Below are positions 25,017-33,321 of a stretch of 53,942 nucleotides of DNA, piece by piece. Position 1 is the first letter of the stretch. Every line of letters begins with the position of its first letter. The position numbers and the translations under genes were made by a program. The notes under the pieces are model-generated. The model had not been told where the DNA came from. It worked only from the letters and a program-made list of their open reading frames with translations, and made no database searches. Source of the DNA: Minisyncoccota bacterium (GTDB lineage Bacteria; Patescibacteriota; Minisyncoccia; 2-02-FULL-40-12; GWA2-44-9); the NCBI GenBank assembly GCA_017992005.1, contig JAGOPO010000004.1, positions 1 to 53,942 on the forward strand. The letters run 5' to 3'.

Positions 25017-26497
25017 TTGATGATATAGCGGGGTTTTAGTCCGGCGCGGAAATAGGGCTCGCATTGGTAGGGGTGCAAAATGACGCGCGGGCGGATGTCT
25101 TTGTCGAGGTTCGACCAAAGAAATTTGTACTCCATATTGATATCTAATAGTCGCGAGGTGGTGTGCTTGGCAATTGCAGTGGCGAGTGCTGCGGTGACTT
25201 TTTGGCGAGGGCGAAGCTCTACGTGTATTTCCAGGAATTCATCCTTATTTTTCAGGTACTCCTTTCGCATCGCAAATTTGCCCGTTATGGAGCGCAAAAA
25301 TTTCTTGTCATTGAGCGCGGCATGAATGTGTTCTGGATAGATATTGGCCGCATAGAAGATAATTGTATTGTCACGCCGACCATCGAGCGTAACAAACGGA
25401 AGCTTCCACGCAGACCGACGAAGCGATGGTGAAAGATGTTGTGTAGCCTCTGAAAAAGGAAGGATGGTCCCGCCATCGGCGAGGTCGTACTTAATGAGGG
25501 GCACTCCGCTGTTGAGAGTAAAGTTGAGAATGCCATCGGTGATATCGAGGTAGCGCAAGAATGGATTGTACTGGAATATGTTCGGCGTTAATGTGTCGTT
25601 CATGGTTTTACGGAGGGCAATACTTACTGGTGTTTCGTGACCAATGAGCAGTGTCTCGGACGAGCCATACGTGTTAAATATGCGAACCGAGTCGGGCGCA
25701 CTACCGGCGACAGATGCAACGTGATCCCTCCACTGCTCATTGAATCCTTCACTACAGAACAGAAGTGACGTGGTGATTGTGCTCCAATCAACACCTTCCG
25801 CTGCGCCCGTTTCGAGTACATCTTTGATGAAGAATGGGTGGCCAATAAGAACGACTTGATCGAATGCTGTTCGGAGGTGTTGCGTGACGCGTTGCATGTC
25901 GGCTTTATTGTTGCCGGCGGCCACAATCGTCAGGTCGTAGTCTCGCTGCGCTACCATCCAGCTGGGCAGAAGTGTAGCGATGCCCGATACATACACGCCC
26001 ATGGGAAACCCAATAACGAGCAGTGTTCTCTTTTTGTGAATAGAAAAAAGTGAACGATACGTGAGCTCGTGAATGATCGCCGCTTCGAATTCAGAGAAGC
26101 CACTTCGGGGCCAGAATTTCGGCTCGCCACTCGTCCCGGAGCTCATTGCCACGATGCTGGTAGCAGCGAGTTTGCCATCCCAACAACGATCGCTGAGCGA
26201 ATAGTGGTTGATGTAATTCTCTTTGGTGGTGCGGGGCACGAGGGCAAAGTCTTCAATCGTTTTCACCGCTCCATGGCGAATGCGATTGGTGCGAAGGAAA
26301 TCTTTATATGCGGGTACACGCACAGCGGCATCGTGAAAAAGCTTGATGGCTCTACGAGCACCAAGAGTATTCCAAAAGGTTTCGTCGCGGTGCTGGAGGA
26401 GGCGCTCGAATGTCGCAACTTCAAACGAGAAGTAATGCTTCACCCAATTGCGTTGTGCGTGAGCATCAAAAAACGTTTGCAAGTCGCGTGGTGTCAT
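25013..26497 (-). CDS. PaaK/LuxE-like adenylate-forming ligase, 494 aa
   Basis: Related to phenylacetate-CoA ligases and acyl-protein synthetases. The phosphate-binding loop SSGTSGEPK is at residues 119-127, a second nucleotide motif (FNTYGSSE) occurs near 280, and a LIKYDLADGG motif near 350 leads into a C-terminal hinge domain with a GRRDN signature. It would activate an aromatic or other carboxylic acid as adenylate and transfer it to CoA or another thiol. It sits between the aromatic amino-acid lyase and the ThiF-like gene with ATGA overlaps on both sides, so the three are one translational unit. The acid produced by the lyase is a natural candidate substrate (inference). Confidence 0.85.
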   Translation of the reverse strand: MTPRDLQTFFDAHAQRNWVKHYFSFEVATFERLLQHRDETFWNTLGARRAIKLFHDAAVRVPAYKDFLRTNRIRHGAVKTIEDFALVPRTTKENYINHYSLSDRCWDGKLAATSIVAMSSGTSGEPKFWPRSGFSEFEAAIIHELTYRSLFSIHKKRTLLVIGFPMGVYVSGIATLLPSWMVAQRDYDLTIVAAGNNKADMQRVTQHLRTAFDQVVLIGHPFFIKDVLETGAAEGVDWSTITTSLLFCSEGFNEQWRDHVASVAGSAPDSVRIFNTYGSSETLLIGHETPVSIALRKTMNDTLTPNIFQYNPFLRYLDITDGILNFTLNSGVPLIKYDLADGGTILPFSEATQHLSPSLRRSAWKLPFVTLDGRRDNTIIFYAANIYPEHIHAALNDKKFLRSITGKFAMRKEYLKNKDEFLEIHVELRPRQKVTAALATAIAKHTTSRLLDINMEYKFLWSNLDKDIRPRVILHPYQCEPYFRAGLKPRYIIK

Positions 26498-28074
26498 GGC
26501 TTCCGGAGTGAGTCGATGGGAAGTGTTGGTGACGACTTGAGAAACGCTACAATGCGCTCAAGATCAGGTGCGAGTGGGCGATCCTCAATCACGGCGGGAG
26601 TGAGCTTGCGGATTGCCCGATAGAGTTGCTGATTTTCTGGCGATAGTTCGCGGGAACACTTCAGGGCGTCGGTGGCTTGAGCGAGTGTCACCATCTCAAT
26701 AGCAAGGACTGCATATGCATTTTCAATCGCTTTGGTGGCGATGAGGGCAGCATCAAATCCCATACTCACAACATCTTGGTTATCTCCATTGGTTGGAATG
26801 GAGTGAATATGATGGGGGAATGCCAACGATTGACTATGCGCTGCCGTGGATGTGGCAACAAATTGCATTCCTTGGAGCGCGAGGGTGAGTCCAGGAGTGT
26901 GCAGATTCACAAATGGAGGTAAGCGGTGATTGATTGCAGGATTCATGAAGTAATTGATGCGACGCTCACTGAGCATAGTGAGCTTGATCATGCCAGTCTT
27001 GAGGTAGTCGACGGCAGCGGCGATGTATTCACCATGAAAGTTGCCTCCATGGAGGAAGACGCCACGCTCCCAGTCCACAATCGGATTGTCAGTAGCAGAA
27101 TTCATTTCCGTGGTGACGTCGCTACGGACTCTCCAGAACGCATCAAGCACGGGCCCAACAATCTGCGGTATGCATCGAAGGGAGTACATCTCCTGAACAT
27201 CTTCGGCGATTTTGTGGACCTCATCGGAAATCGCGTGCTTCTTGTTGAATGCTTCGCGATTTTTCATGCGGCCACTTTTGGCGACGAGACCTCGAAGGGC
27301 AGCAGCGGCGACTCGTTGGCCGGCGTGTGGGCGTACCGCATGAATGCGCTCGCTAATACTGTCGTCGAATCCACCCACGATATCGAGCGACCACGCACCG
27401 GTGCGGAGGCTGAGCGCAACAATGCGCGCCGCCTCTTCACAGAGGATTGCAGCCACTGCCGTCATGCCAGCGGTGCCGTTGATCAATGCCAGCCCCTCTT
27501 TTGGTCCGAGTGTTAGTGGTGCAATCTTTTCTTTTGCGAGCGCGGTCGCGGTGGGCATGCGTTCGCCACGGTAGTGCACCTCACCTTCTCCAATGAGGGC
27601 GAGTGCAATGTGTGCGAGTTGCACGAGGTCGCCACTTGTTCCAACGGCGCCGTGCTCTGGGATGATAGGAGTGATGCGGGCGTTGATAAATTTTTCGAGT
27701 TGATGGGCGACAGCGTCGGACGCGCCAGAAAATCCCTTTGAGAGTGTGTTGAGGCGAATAACCATTGCCGCAAGTACTAGGTTGGAATCAATCGGAGCTC
27801 CGATGCCGCTGGAGTGGCTGCGCACGAGATTGAGCTGGAGCTGTAAGAGGTCATCGCGGCCAATAATATGAGACGCCATAGGACCAAAACCCGTATTGAC
27901 GCCATAGATAATGCGCTCGGTGAGAGAGGCATCAAGGAGTTTTTTTGATTTGCGCATTCCAATGAGAGCGGCGGGTGCAACGCGCACCTGCAGGCGAGGG
28001 TTGGTAACGACCGCCTGTACGTCGTGCGTGGTGAGTGTCTGTCCCGTGAGTTTGAGGATTGTTGGTGTTGCCAT
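26494..28074 (-). CDS. Aromatic amino-acid ammonia-lyase or aminomutase (HAL/PAL, MIO family), 526 aa
   Basis: A full-length MIO-family enzyme. The YGVNTGFG motif carries the catalytic Tyr57. The MIO cofactor loop GTSGDL uses Thr146-Ser147-Gly148 where most relatives have Ala-Ser-Gly. MYSLRCIPQ (Tyr297, Arg300), the TDNPIV region, GGNFHGEY and LSERRINYF follow. The region near 432-438 reads NQDVVSM; histidine ammonia-lyases usually have Glu-Asp-His there, so a non-histidine (Phe/Tyr-type or beta-amino) substrate is likely. Promoter TTGTAC-N17-TACTAT (28084-28112) gives a near-leaderless start. First gene of the lyase, ligase and ThiF unit. Confidence 0.9.
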   Translation of the reverse strand: MATPTILKLTGQTLTTHDVQAVVTNPRLQVRVAPAALIGMRKSKKLLDASLTERIIYGVNTGFGPMASHIIGRDDLLQLQLNLVRSHSSGIGAPIDSNLVLAAMVIRLNTLSKGFSGASDAVAHQLEKFINARITPIIPEHGAVGTSGDLVQLAHIALALIGEGEVHYRGERMPTATALAKEKIAPLTLGPKEGLALINGTAGMTAVAAILCEEAARIVALSLRTGAWSLDIVGGFDDSISERIHAVRPHAGQRVAAAALRGLVAKSGRMKNREAFNKKHAISDEVHKIAEDVQEMYSLRCIPQIVGPVLDAFWRVRSDVTTEMNSATDNPIVDWERGVFLHGGNFHGEYIAAAVDYLKTGMIKLTMLSERRINYFMNPAINHRLPPFVNLHTPGLTLALQGMQFVATSTAAHSQSLAFPHHIHSIPTNGDNQDVVSMGFDAALIATKAIENAYAVLAIEMVTLAQATDALKCSRELSPENQQLYRAIRKLTPAVIEDRPLAPDLERIVAFLKSSPTLPIDSLRKP

Positions 28075-28083
28075 AGCAAGGCG

Positions 28084-28112
28084 ATAGTAGCTATTTCTTT
28101 TCGTTTGTACAA
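28084..28112 (-). promoter_or_regulatory. Promoter of the lyase operon
   Basis: Minus strand: -35 TTGTAC (28107-28112), 17-nt spacer, -10 TACTAT (28084-28089). Predicted +1 at 28077, three bases before the ATG at 28074. Confidence 0.6.
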
Positions 28113-28143
28113 TATTGCATGAACGATTGTATCTCGACCGCCG

Positions 28144-28154
28144 TATAGTACACT
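28144..28154 (+). promoter_or_regulatory. -10 region of rmuC (TATAGT or TACACT)
   Basis: TATAGT at 28144 and TACACT at 28149. The second predicts +1 at 28161, one base before the ATG at 28162. Divergent to the lyase promoter, about 40-60 bp away. Confidence 0.5.
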
Positions 28155-28161
28155 AGAGGAC

Positions 28162-29163
28162 ATGAATAGCGCCCTCATTATTCTCGCCGTGTCCATTGTG
28201 ATTGCAGCACTCGTGATTGCGAGGCGAAGCACGTCTCCTCAAGGGGCGGATCCCTTGGCGTTGGTGAGCGCGAGAATCGATGCGTTGGCGTCACAGATGG
28301 CGCAACAGCTCGAGCATAGTCGACAAGCAAGTGAACGATCGGCAACATCGGTGGCGTCGCAGGTGCAGTCATTTACGCGGGGGATGACGGAGCTTCGCGA
28401 GACCGTGCATCAAGTGCAGGAATCCGTGAAGGGAGTCTCCTCGTTTCAGGAAATGTTTCGTTCGCCCAAGCATCGTGGTACGTGGGGCGAGCTCACGCTG
28501 GGAGCAATATTGCACGAATATTTCCCACGCGGTGGATTCGATGAGCAACATCCATTTGCATCGGGTGAAATCGTCGATGCAGTCCTTAAACTTCCCAATG
28601 AGCTACTCCTTCCCATTGATTCAAAGTTTAGCTGGGAGAATTTTCAAAAAATGTCAGAGGCGCAAGATGAGCCTGCGCGTGTTGCGTACCGTAAGCAATT
28701 TTTGAGCGATATCAAGAAGCGCATCGATGAGATTGCAACAAAATATGTGCTCCCATCGGAGGGGACTGTCGATATGGCACTGATGTATATGCCAGCAGAA
28801 AGTATCTACTACGAAGTCATCCAGAATCTCAAAGACGATGACGTGTCTGAATACGCGCGCAAGCGCAAGGTGTACCTCACATCACCTAACACGCTCTACA
28901 TCACCCTGACAGCGGTCATCCACTGGTTCAAGGACGTGCAGCTCCAAAAGCAAACAGGGGCAATCATGAAGCGGCTCGAGGTGGTCATGAAAGACGCCAA
29001 TACGCTCGCGACTGATTTTCGCAAGCTTGGCGACCATCTCGGTGATGCGCAGTCCGCATTCGAACGCAGCGAAAAGAAACTCGGTCACCTCGTCTCGCGA
29101 ACGCAGAAAGTGATCAGCACTGCCGCGGAGTCTGGACAAGATGCAGATTCGATGTTAGAGTAG
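28162..29163 (+). CDS. rmuC: RmuC-family DNA recombination protein, 333 aa
   Basis: N-terminal membrane helix (residues 4-20), a long coiled coil (about 33-100), then the RmuC nuclease-like domain: KHRGTWGELTLGAIL, IDAVLKLPNELLLPIDSKFSWENF with the PIDSK motif, VDMALMYMPAESIYYEVI, and YLTSPNTLYITL. RmuC limits recombination at inverted repeats in E. coli and has been linked to phage defence. The length is shorter than E. coli RmuC (about 475), as expected for a reduced genome. Its mRNA is predicted leaderless. Confidence 0.92.
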   Translation: MNSALIILAVSIVIAALVIARRSTSPQGADPLALVSARIDALASQMAQQLEHSRQASERSATSVASQVQSFTRGMTELRETVHQVQESVKGVSSFQEMFRSPKHRGTWGELTLGAILHEYFPRGGFDEQHPFASGEIVDAVLKLPNELLLPIDSKFSWENFQKMSEAQDEPARVAYRKQFLSDIKKRIDEIATKYVLPSEGTVDMALMYMPAESIYYEVIQNLKDDDVSEYARKRKVYLTSPNTLYITLTAVIHWFKDVQLQKQTGAIMKRLEVVMKDANTLATDFRKLGDHLGDAQSAFERSEKKLGHLVSRTQKVISTAAESGQDADSMLE

Positions 29164-29197
29164 AGCCCGTTCGTTATCTTCTTCAAAGGAGTGTTTG

Positions 29198-29842
29198 GTG
29201 ACAAAGAGAGACACTACGCAGCCCACGGTGCAGCAATTTCTTGGCTTGCGTCGTACGGCGCTTGCAATGGGCCTGACACGTCAGCAGATTCTGCGTGGCC
29301 GCGACCGACTCGAAACGGCACTCAGTGCGATTCAGATGGGAGTCCCGATTAAGATGCTCCCGCATCTCGCGCCTCCCTTGTGGGGATCGCGGATTGCAGA
29401 GTGTGCTGTGATGCCGTTTTGCCCGTTGAGTGTCGAGCACGTCATGGCACGATTCCCAAATCCGCGTGTGGTAGGGGCATTTGACTCTACCTGGCGCAGC
29501 GCCATGCATATTGGTACAACGCCACTCGTGTATGTTTTTGTTGAGCGTGACCATTCTGGAACCGAGCTCATGGCGGAAGTGCGAGAATGGGCTCTGCAGA
29601 ATGATCTTCGTTTGACCAATGCGTACGATTTGGTGGCACTTATTGAGTGGTGCCGGCGGGAGGCTCCTCTAACTGTCGTCGATTCTATCCCGCTGATGCA
29701 AGCAACGCAGCCGATCGAGGATTCTGGTGTACAATTGTGGCCGATATCCGAGCCCCGCGAATCGTATCACGGCTTCGACATCTTGCCCGCCTCAGAAATC
29801 ATCCGCAAGCTCAATCCGCGCTGGTACGTTTTCCGTCGCTAA
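29198..29842 (+). CDS. Hypothetical protein, 214 aa
   Basis: No family recognised. The first third is basic with a helix-rich stretch (LGLRRTALAMGLTRQQILRG), the middle contains FCPLSVEHVMARFPNP, and the end is beta-like. No membrane segment. The GTG at 29198 is chosen because AAGGAG lies 6 bases upstream; a TTG three bases earlier is too close to the ribosome binding site. It follows rmuC by 34 bases and ends at a strong terminator, so it may belong to the rmuC transcript. Confidence 0.65.
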   Translation: MTKRDTTQPTVQQFLGLRRTALAMGLTRQQILRGRDRLETALSAIQMGVPIKMLPHLAPPLWGSRIAECAVMPFCPLSVEHVMARFPNPRVVGAFDSTWRSAMHIGTTPLVYVFVERDHSGTELMAEVREWALQNDLRLTNAYDLVALIEWCRREAPLTVVDSIPLMQATQPIEDSGVQLWPISEPRESYHGFDILPASEIIRKLNPRWYVFRR

Positions 29843-29851
29843 ACCTGCTCG

Positions 29852-29878
29852 CCGCCACACATCGTGGCGGTTTTTTTT
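29852..29878 (+). terminator. Rho-independent terminator
   Basis: 7-bp stem (29852-29858/29864-29870), then eight T. Confidence 0.88.
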
Positions 29879-29882
29879 GTAC

Positions 29883-29907
29883 AAAAAACCGAGAGTTGAA
29901 GCTCTCG
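29883..29907 (-). terminator. Rho-independent terminator of the 29916 gene
   Basis: On the minus strand a 6-bp stem (29890-29895/29902-29907) followed by TTTTTT. It stands back to back with the plus-strand terminator. Confidence 0.75.
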
Positions 29908-29915
29908 ATTGAAGA

Positions 29916-30299
29916 CTAGCGACAGACGTTTGGCGGCTGGTGGGGAACTGCGGACCGATCCCAGACCCACACTTCGACTTCATCAAACTTATCAATAATG
30001 CCAAGCACATCGGCGAGAAGCTCGTAGGCGGTATCGAGGAGGGAATAGGCATCCTCTTCGTCGCCGGCTTCAATGCCGATGCCAACGCGTTCGCCGCGAC
30101 GATCATGAAAGTCGGTGATGATGACGTCATCGATCATGTACCGATAGATTTCTGAACCATCATCTCCCAGTACTGACGAGAGTGTTTGGTTTGCCGCTCG
30201 CGTGAGCGCGCAATCGATACGATGGTTAATGAGATGAGCTTCGACGGTTCCGTTTCTCATGGGGTCGACGCTGATGCCGACCCACAGCACTGTGCTCAT
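29916..30299 (-). CDS. Hypothetical acidic protein, 127 aa
   Basis: Unrecognised soluble protein, very acidic in the C-terminal half (many Asp and Glu between 60 and 110). No membrane segment. The ATG at 30299 has GGAGGAG about six bases before it. Upstream lies a textbook promoter, TTGACA-N17-TATTGT (30319-30347), and downstream a terminator, so it is a well-made single-gene cassette. Confidence 0.68.
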   Translation of the reverse strand: MSTVLWVGISVDPMRNGTVEAHLINHRIDCALTRAANQTLSSVLGDDGSEIYRYMIDDVIITDFHDRRGERVGIGIEAGDEEDAYSLLDTAYELLADVLGIIDKFDEVEVWVWDRSAVPHQPPNVCR

Positions 30300-30318
30300 A
30301 GGGGTCTCCTCCGCGAAA

Positions 30319-30347
30319 ACAATACTATGAAAATATTGCAGTGTCAA
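30319..30347 (-). promoter_or_regulatory. Sigma70-consensus promoter of the 29916 gene
   Basis: -35 TTGACA (30342-30347), 17-nt spacer, -10 TATTGT (30319-30324). Confidence 0.7.
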
Positions 30348-30431
30348 CCTGTGGGTGCACAGCTTGTCTTGTCGTGAAAATACCTTATAGTATGCTGGTA
30401 CATTTTGCAGGTATTAATTTATCGCACTGCT

Positions 30432-32435
30432 ATGGAGATTGTTCTATTTTCACTCGTGTCAGCTGTCGCGGCGTTGGCGTTTAGTGGTTTCCTTGCTTGG
30501 CAAGTTCTGCGTAGTTCATCGGGAAATGCGGAGATGCAAGAAATTGCCGCCGCGATTCTTGAAGGAGCATCGGCATTTTTGCGACGTCAGAATCGCACGG
30601 TGTTCGTGGTTGGCGTGGTGGTTGGTGTTATTTTGTACTTCATTGTCGGTTGGCACGCTGCTCTCGGATTTGTCGTTGGTGCTATCGGTTCTGCTGTCGC
30701 CGGCTACGCAGGTATGATGGTAGCTGTTCGTGCAAATGTGCGCGTAGCCGAGAGCGCTCGATCGGGCATGTCACAAGCATTCAGTATGGGGTACAGGGGT
30801 GGCGCAGTGACAGGCTTTCTCGTGCTGGGACTCGCCCTGCTCTCGTTGACACTCTTGTATGTGCTCACCGGAGATATCAAGTCGCTCATTGGCTTGAGTT
30901 TTGGTGGATCGCTTATCTCTGTGTTCGCTCGTCTCGGTGGTGGAATCTTCACCAAGGGCGCCGATGTCGGTGCTGATCTGGTTGGCAAGGTAGAGGCGGG
31001 AATTCCAGAGGATGATCCTCGCAATCCTGCTGTCATTGCAGACTTGGTGGGCGATAATGTAAGCGATCAGGCGGGTACCGCGGCTGATGTATTTGAAACG
31101 TATATCGTCGCAGTGGTCTCGGTGATGCTTCTTGCGGGACTTCTTTTTGAGGGCAATGTCGGCGCAGCTGAGCTCGCGTTGGTCATCGGTTCAATCGGTG
31201 TGTGGGCATCGATGATCGGTTCACTTATCGTACGACTGCGGGGTAGTATCATGGGGTCACTCTACCAGGGACTTGGCGTCACCACGGTTCTTGCTGGAGC
31301 GGGAATGTACGGCGCAGTGACCTATATGTGGTCGGCGACGTCATTGGGCGATTTGATGTGGATGGGAGTGGGCTCGATGAGCCTTGTGTGGACACTGATG
31401 ATTGGTCTTGTAGTCACCATTTTGATGGTTGTGATCACGGAGTACTATACGTCGAAGAGCTTTTCTCCGGTTCGCTTAATTGCACAGGCTTCTACAACTG
31501 GACACGGTACGAATGTCATCATGGGTATCGCCATGGGCATGCAGGCGACTGCACTCCCGTTGGTGGTTATTGGAGCGGCGATGCTCGGTGCGTACACGAT
31601 CGCAGGACTGTACGGAATCGCGCTGGCGACATTGAGTATGCTGTCGTTGGCAGGTATCGTTTTGGCTATTGATGCATTCGGTCCAATCACCGACAACGCA
31701 GGAGGTATCGCACAGATGGCACATCTCCCTGAGGACGTGCGCACGATCACCGATGCACTTGATGCGGTGGGTAACACCACCAAGGCGGTCACCAAAGGAT
31801 ATGCAATCGCATCGGCTGGCTTGGCTGCGCTCGTTTTATTCGCCGCATACACGCAAGAGCTGCTCGCGGCTGGCAACCATGCGCGATTTGATTTGTCGGA
31901 CGTTCGCGTCATTGTTGGATTGCTTATCGGTGGCATGATGCCCTACCTGTTTGGTTCGATGGCGTTACAAGCGGTTAGTCACGCGGGATCTGCCGTTGTT
32001 GATGAGGTTCGCCGACAGTTCCGTGAAATCAAAGGAATCATGGAGCATACCGCGAAGCCCGACTACGGAGCAGCAGTCGATATCGTGACGCGTGTTGCGC
32101 TTGGTGAGATGGTGGTCCCTGCATTGATCCCGGTGTTTGTTCCAATTATCGTAGGATTCGCACTTGGACCAGAGGCACTCGGTGGGCTTCTCATGGGAAC
32201 GATCGTGTCAGGACTGTTTGTTGCAATCTCCATGACGTCCGGTGGTGGAGCGTGGGATAATGCAAAGAAATACATTGAAGAAGGTGCGCATGGAGGCAAG
32301 GGGAGTGACGCGCACAAGGCGGCAGTCACCGGTGATACGGTTGGCGATCCGTACAAGGATACCGCTGGTCCAGCGATCAACCCGATGATCAAAGTCGCCA
32401 ACATCGTAGCGCTCTTGATCGCACCATTTCTCTAG
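30432..32435 (+). CDS. hppA: Membrane-bound proton-pumping pyrophosphatase, 667 aa
   Basis: Sixteen or so membrane helices with the H+-PPase hallmarks: [20 protein letters not shown] with the DxxxD pyrophosphate site, [17 protein letters not shown], and DNAGGIAQM. It pumps H+ using pyrophosphate hydrolysis and so can conserve energy in a cell with few respiratory genes. The [13 protein letters not shown] segment has Lys at the position that marks the K+-independent type (K+-dependent enzymes have Ala). The length fits. Start ATG 30432 is used rather than a TTG at 30405. Confidence 0.95.
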   Translation: MEIVLFSLVSAVAALAFSGFLAWQVLRSSSGNAEMQEIAAAILEGASAFLRRQNRTVFVVGVVVGVILYFIVGWHAALGFVVGAIGSAVAGYAGMMVAVRANVRVAESARSGMSQAFSMGYRGGAVTGFLVLGLALLSLTLLYVLTGDIKSLIGLSFGGSLISVFARLGGGIFTKGADVGADLVGKVEAGIPEDDPRNPAVIADLVGDNVSDQAGTAADVFETYIVAVVSVMLLAGLLFEGNVGAAELALVIGSIGVWASMIGSLIVRLRGSIMGSLYQGLGVTTVLAGAGMYGAVTYMWSATSLGDLMWMGVGSMSLVWTLMIGLVVTILMVVITEYYTSKSFSPVRLIAQASTTGHGTNVIMGIAMGMQATALPLVVIGAAMLGAYTIAGLYGIALATLSMLSLAGIVLAIDAFGPITDNAGGIAQMAHLPEDVRTITDALDAVGNTTKAVTKGYAIASAGLAALVLFAAYTQELLAAGNHARFDLSDVRVIVGLLIGGMMPYLFGSMALQAVSHAGSAVVDEVRRQFREIKGIMEHTAKPDYGAAVDIVTRVALGEMVVPALIPVFVPIIVGFALGPEALGGLLMGTIVSGLFVAISMTSGGGAWDNAKKYIEEGAHGGKGSDAHKAAVTGDTVGDPYKDTAGPAINPMIKVANIVALLIAPFL

Positions 32436-32460
32436 GCGATGCGAGACGGTATACGTCCAC

Positions 32461-32497
32461 ACAGGACCCCTCTTCATGAGGGGTCCTGTGCTATACT
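32461..32497 (+). promoter_or_regulatory. Hairpin joined to an extended -10 (promoter of the CBS gene)
   Basis: A perfect 12-bp stem (32461-32472/32478-32489) ends on the T of the TGC of an extended -10 (TATACT, 32492-32497). Predicted +1 is 32504, the A of the ATG. The hairpin lacks a T run on the plus strand, so it may terminate hppA weakly or act on the promoter. Confidence 0.6.
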
Positions 32498-32503
32498 GGG
32501 CGT

Positions 32504-33214
32504 ATGAATGAAGAGAGTTCTGCTCCCGTAATGACCCTTCGAGATGTGATGACGCGCGACGTCATCGCCATTGACGTCAATGATACGCTTGATGTGATCG
32601 CGGGACTCTTTGAGAAGTTCGACTACGAGGGCATGCCTGTCATTGATAGTCAGCACGCACTCAAGGGCATCATCACCAAGCATGACATGGTACTGCAGTC
32701 GTCAGAGGTGCACCTGCCAACGATGCTTCGTCTGATCGAGCAAATTACCAAAGGGAAGGGTGACCAGCGCGCTCTCGATGCGCACTTCGGAAAATTACGG
32801 AACATCAAAGCGACGAGTATTATGGATCTCAATCCTATCAGCTTGCCGCACAGTGCGTCTCTCGAAGAGGCGAGCAACATCTTTGCCGATTATCCACGCA
32901 CAAGCACCATCTGCGTGGTTGATGAGCAAAAAAAACTCGTGGGAATTATTTCGCATGCGGATGTCATCCGGTTTTTCAATCAAGCCTATCTCAAGCGTGC
33001 GGTCGCCAACAAAATGAACGCCAGCGATCACGCATATGCGCAGTACCCCACCAAATCAGAGTCCGATGTCGAAAAGGCATTTGCTGATGTGCAGCGTGAA
33101 TTTCTCCTCGTGCAACGCGATCGACCGATCATTTGGCAATATGTCGCGCTCGCGATGTTTGCGGCCGGATTATTTGTGGCGACGGCGTTCATCATCAAGT
33201 TTGCGACGAAATAA
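32504..33214 (+). CDS. CBS-domain pair protein with C-terminal membrane anchor, 236 aa
   Basis: Two CBS domains (about 9-65 and 106-165, with VMTRDVIAI and SIMDLNPISL starts), a linker, and a final hydrophobic segment (about 213-231). CBS pairs bind adenosyl ligands such as ATP or AMP and regulate partner proteins. It follows hppA by about 70 bases; a regulatory link to the pump or another membrane protein is possible but unproven. The promoter is of the leaderless type. Confidence 0.85.
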   Translation: MNEESSAPVMTLRDVMTRDVIAIDVNDTLDVIAGLFEKFDYEGMPVIDSQHALKGIITKHDMVLQSSEVHLPTMLRLIEQITKGKGDQRALDAHFGKLRNIKATSIMDLNPISLPHSASLEEASNIFADYPRTSTICVVDEQKKLVGIISHADVIRFFNQAYLKRAVANKMNASDHAYAQYPTKSESDVEKAFADVQREFLLVQRDRPIIWQYVALAMFAAGLFVATAFIIKFATK

Positions 33215-33220
33215 GGACTG

Positions 33221-33249
33221 TTGACTTTATAGCGATTTTCTGCTATAAT
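33221..33249 (+). promoter_or_regulatory. Near-consensus sigma70 promoter of the 33322 gene
   Basis: TTGACT (33221-33226), 17-nt spacer, extended -10 TGC-TATAAT (33244-33249). The leader has two hairpins, about 33259-33279 and 33291-33310, and then AAGGAG before the ATG at 33322. Confidence 0.8.
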
Positions 33250-33321
33250 AGATACTTAGCGTGGGTATAGGACCCGCGTTCTTTCACAACGCTCCCCACA
33301 TGCGAGGAGCAAGGAGATAGT

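Noticed and set aside
26069-27516. Plus-strand frames of 184 and 196 codons in the lyase/ligase region
   Set aside because: Antisense to well-supported enzymes; no homology or start signals.
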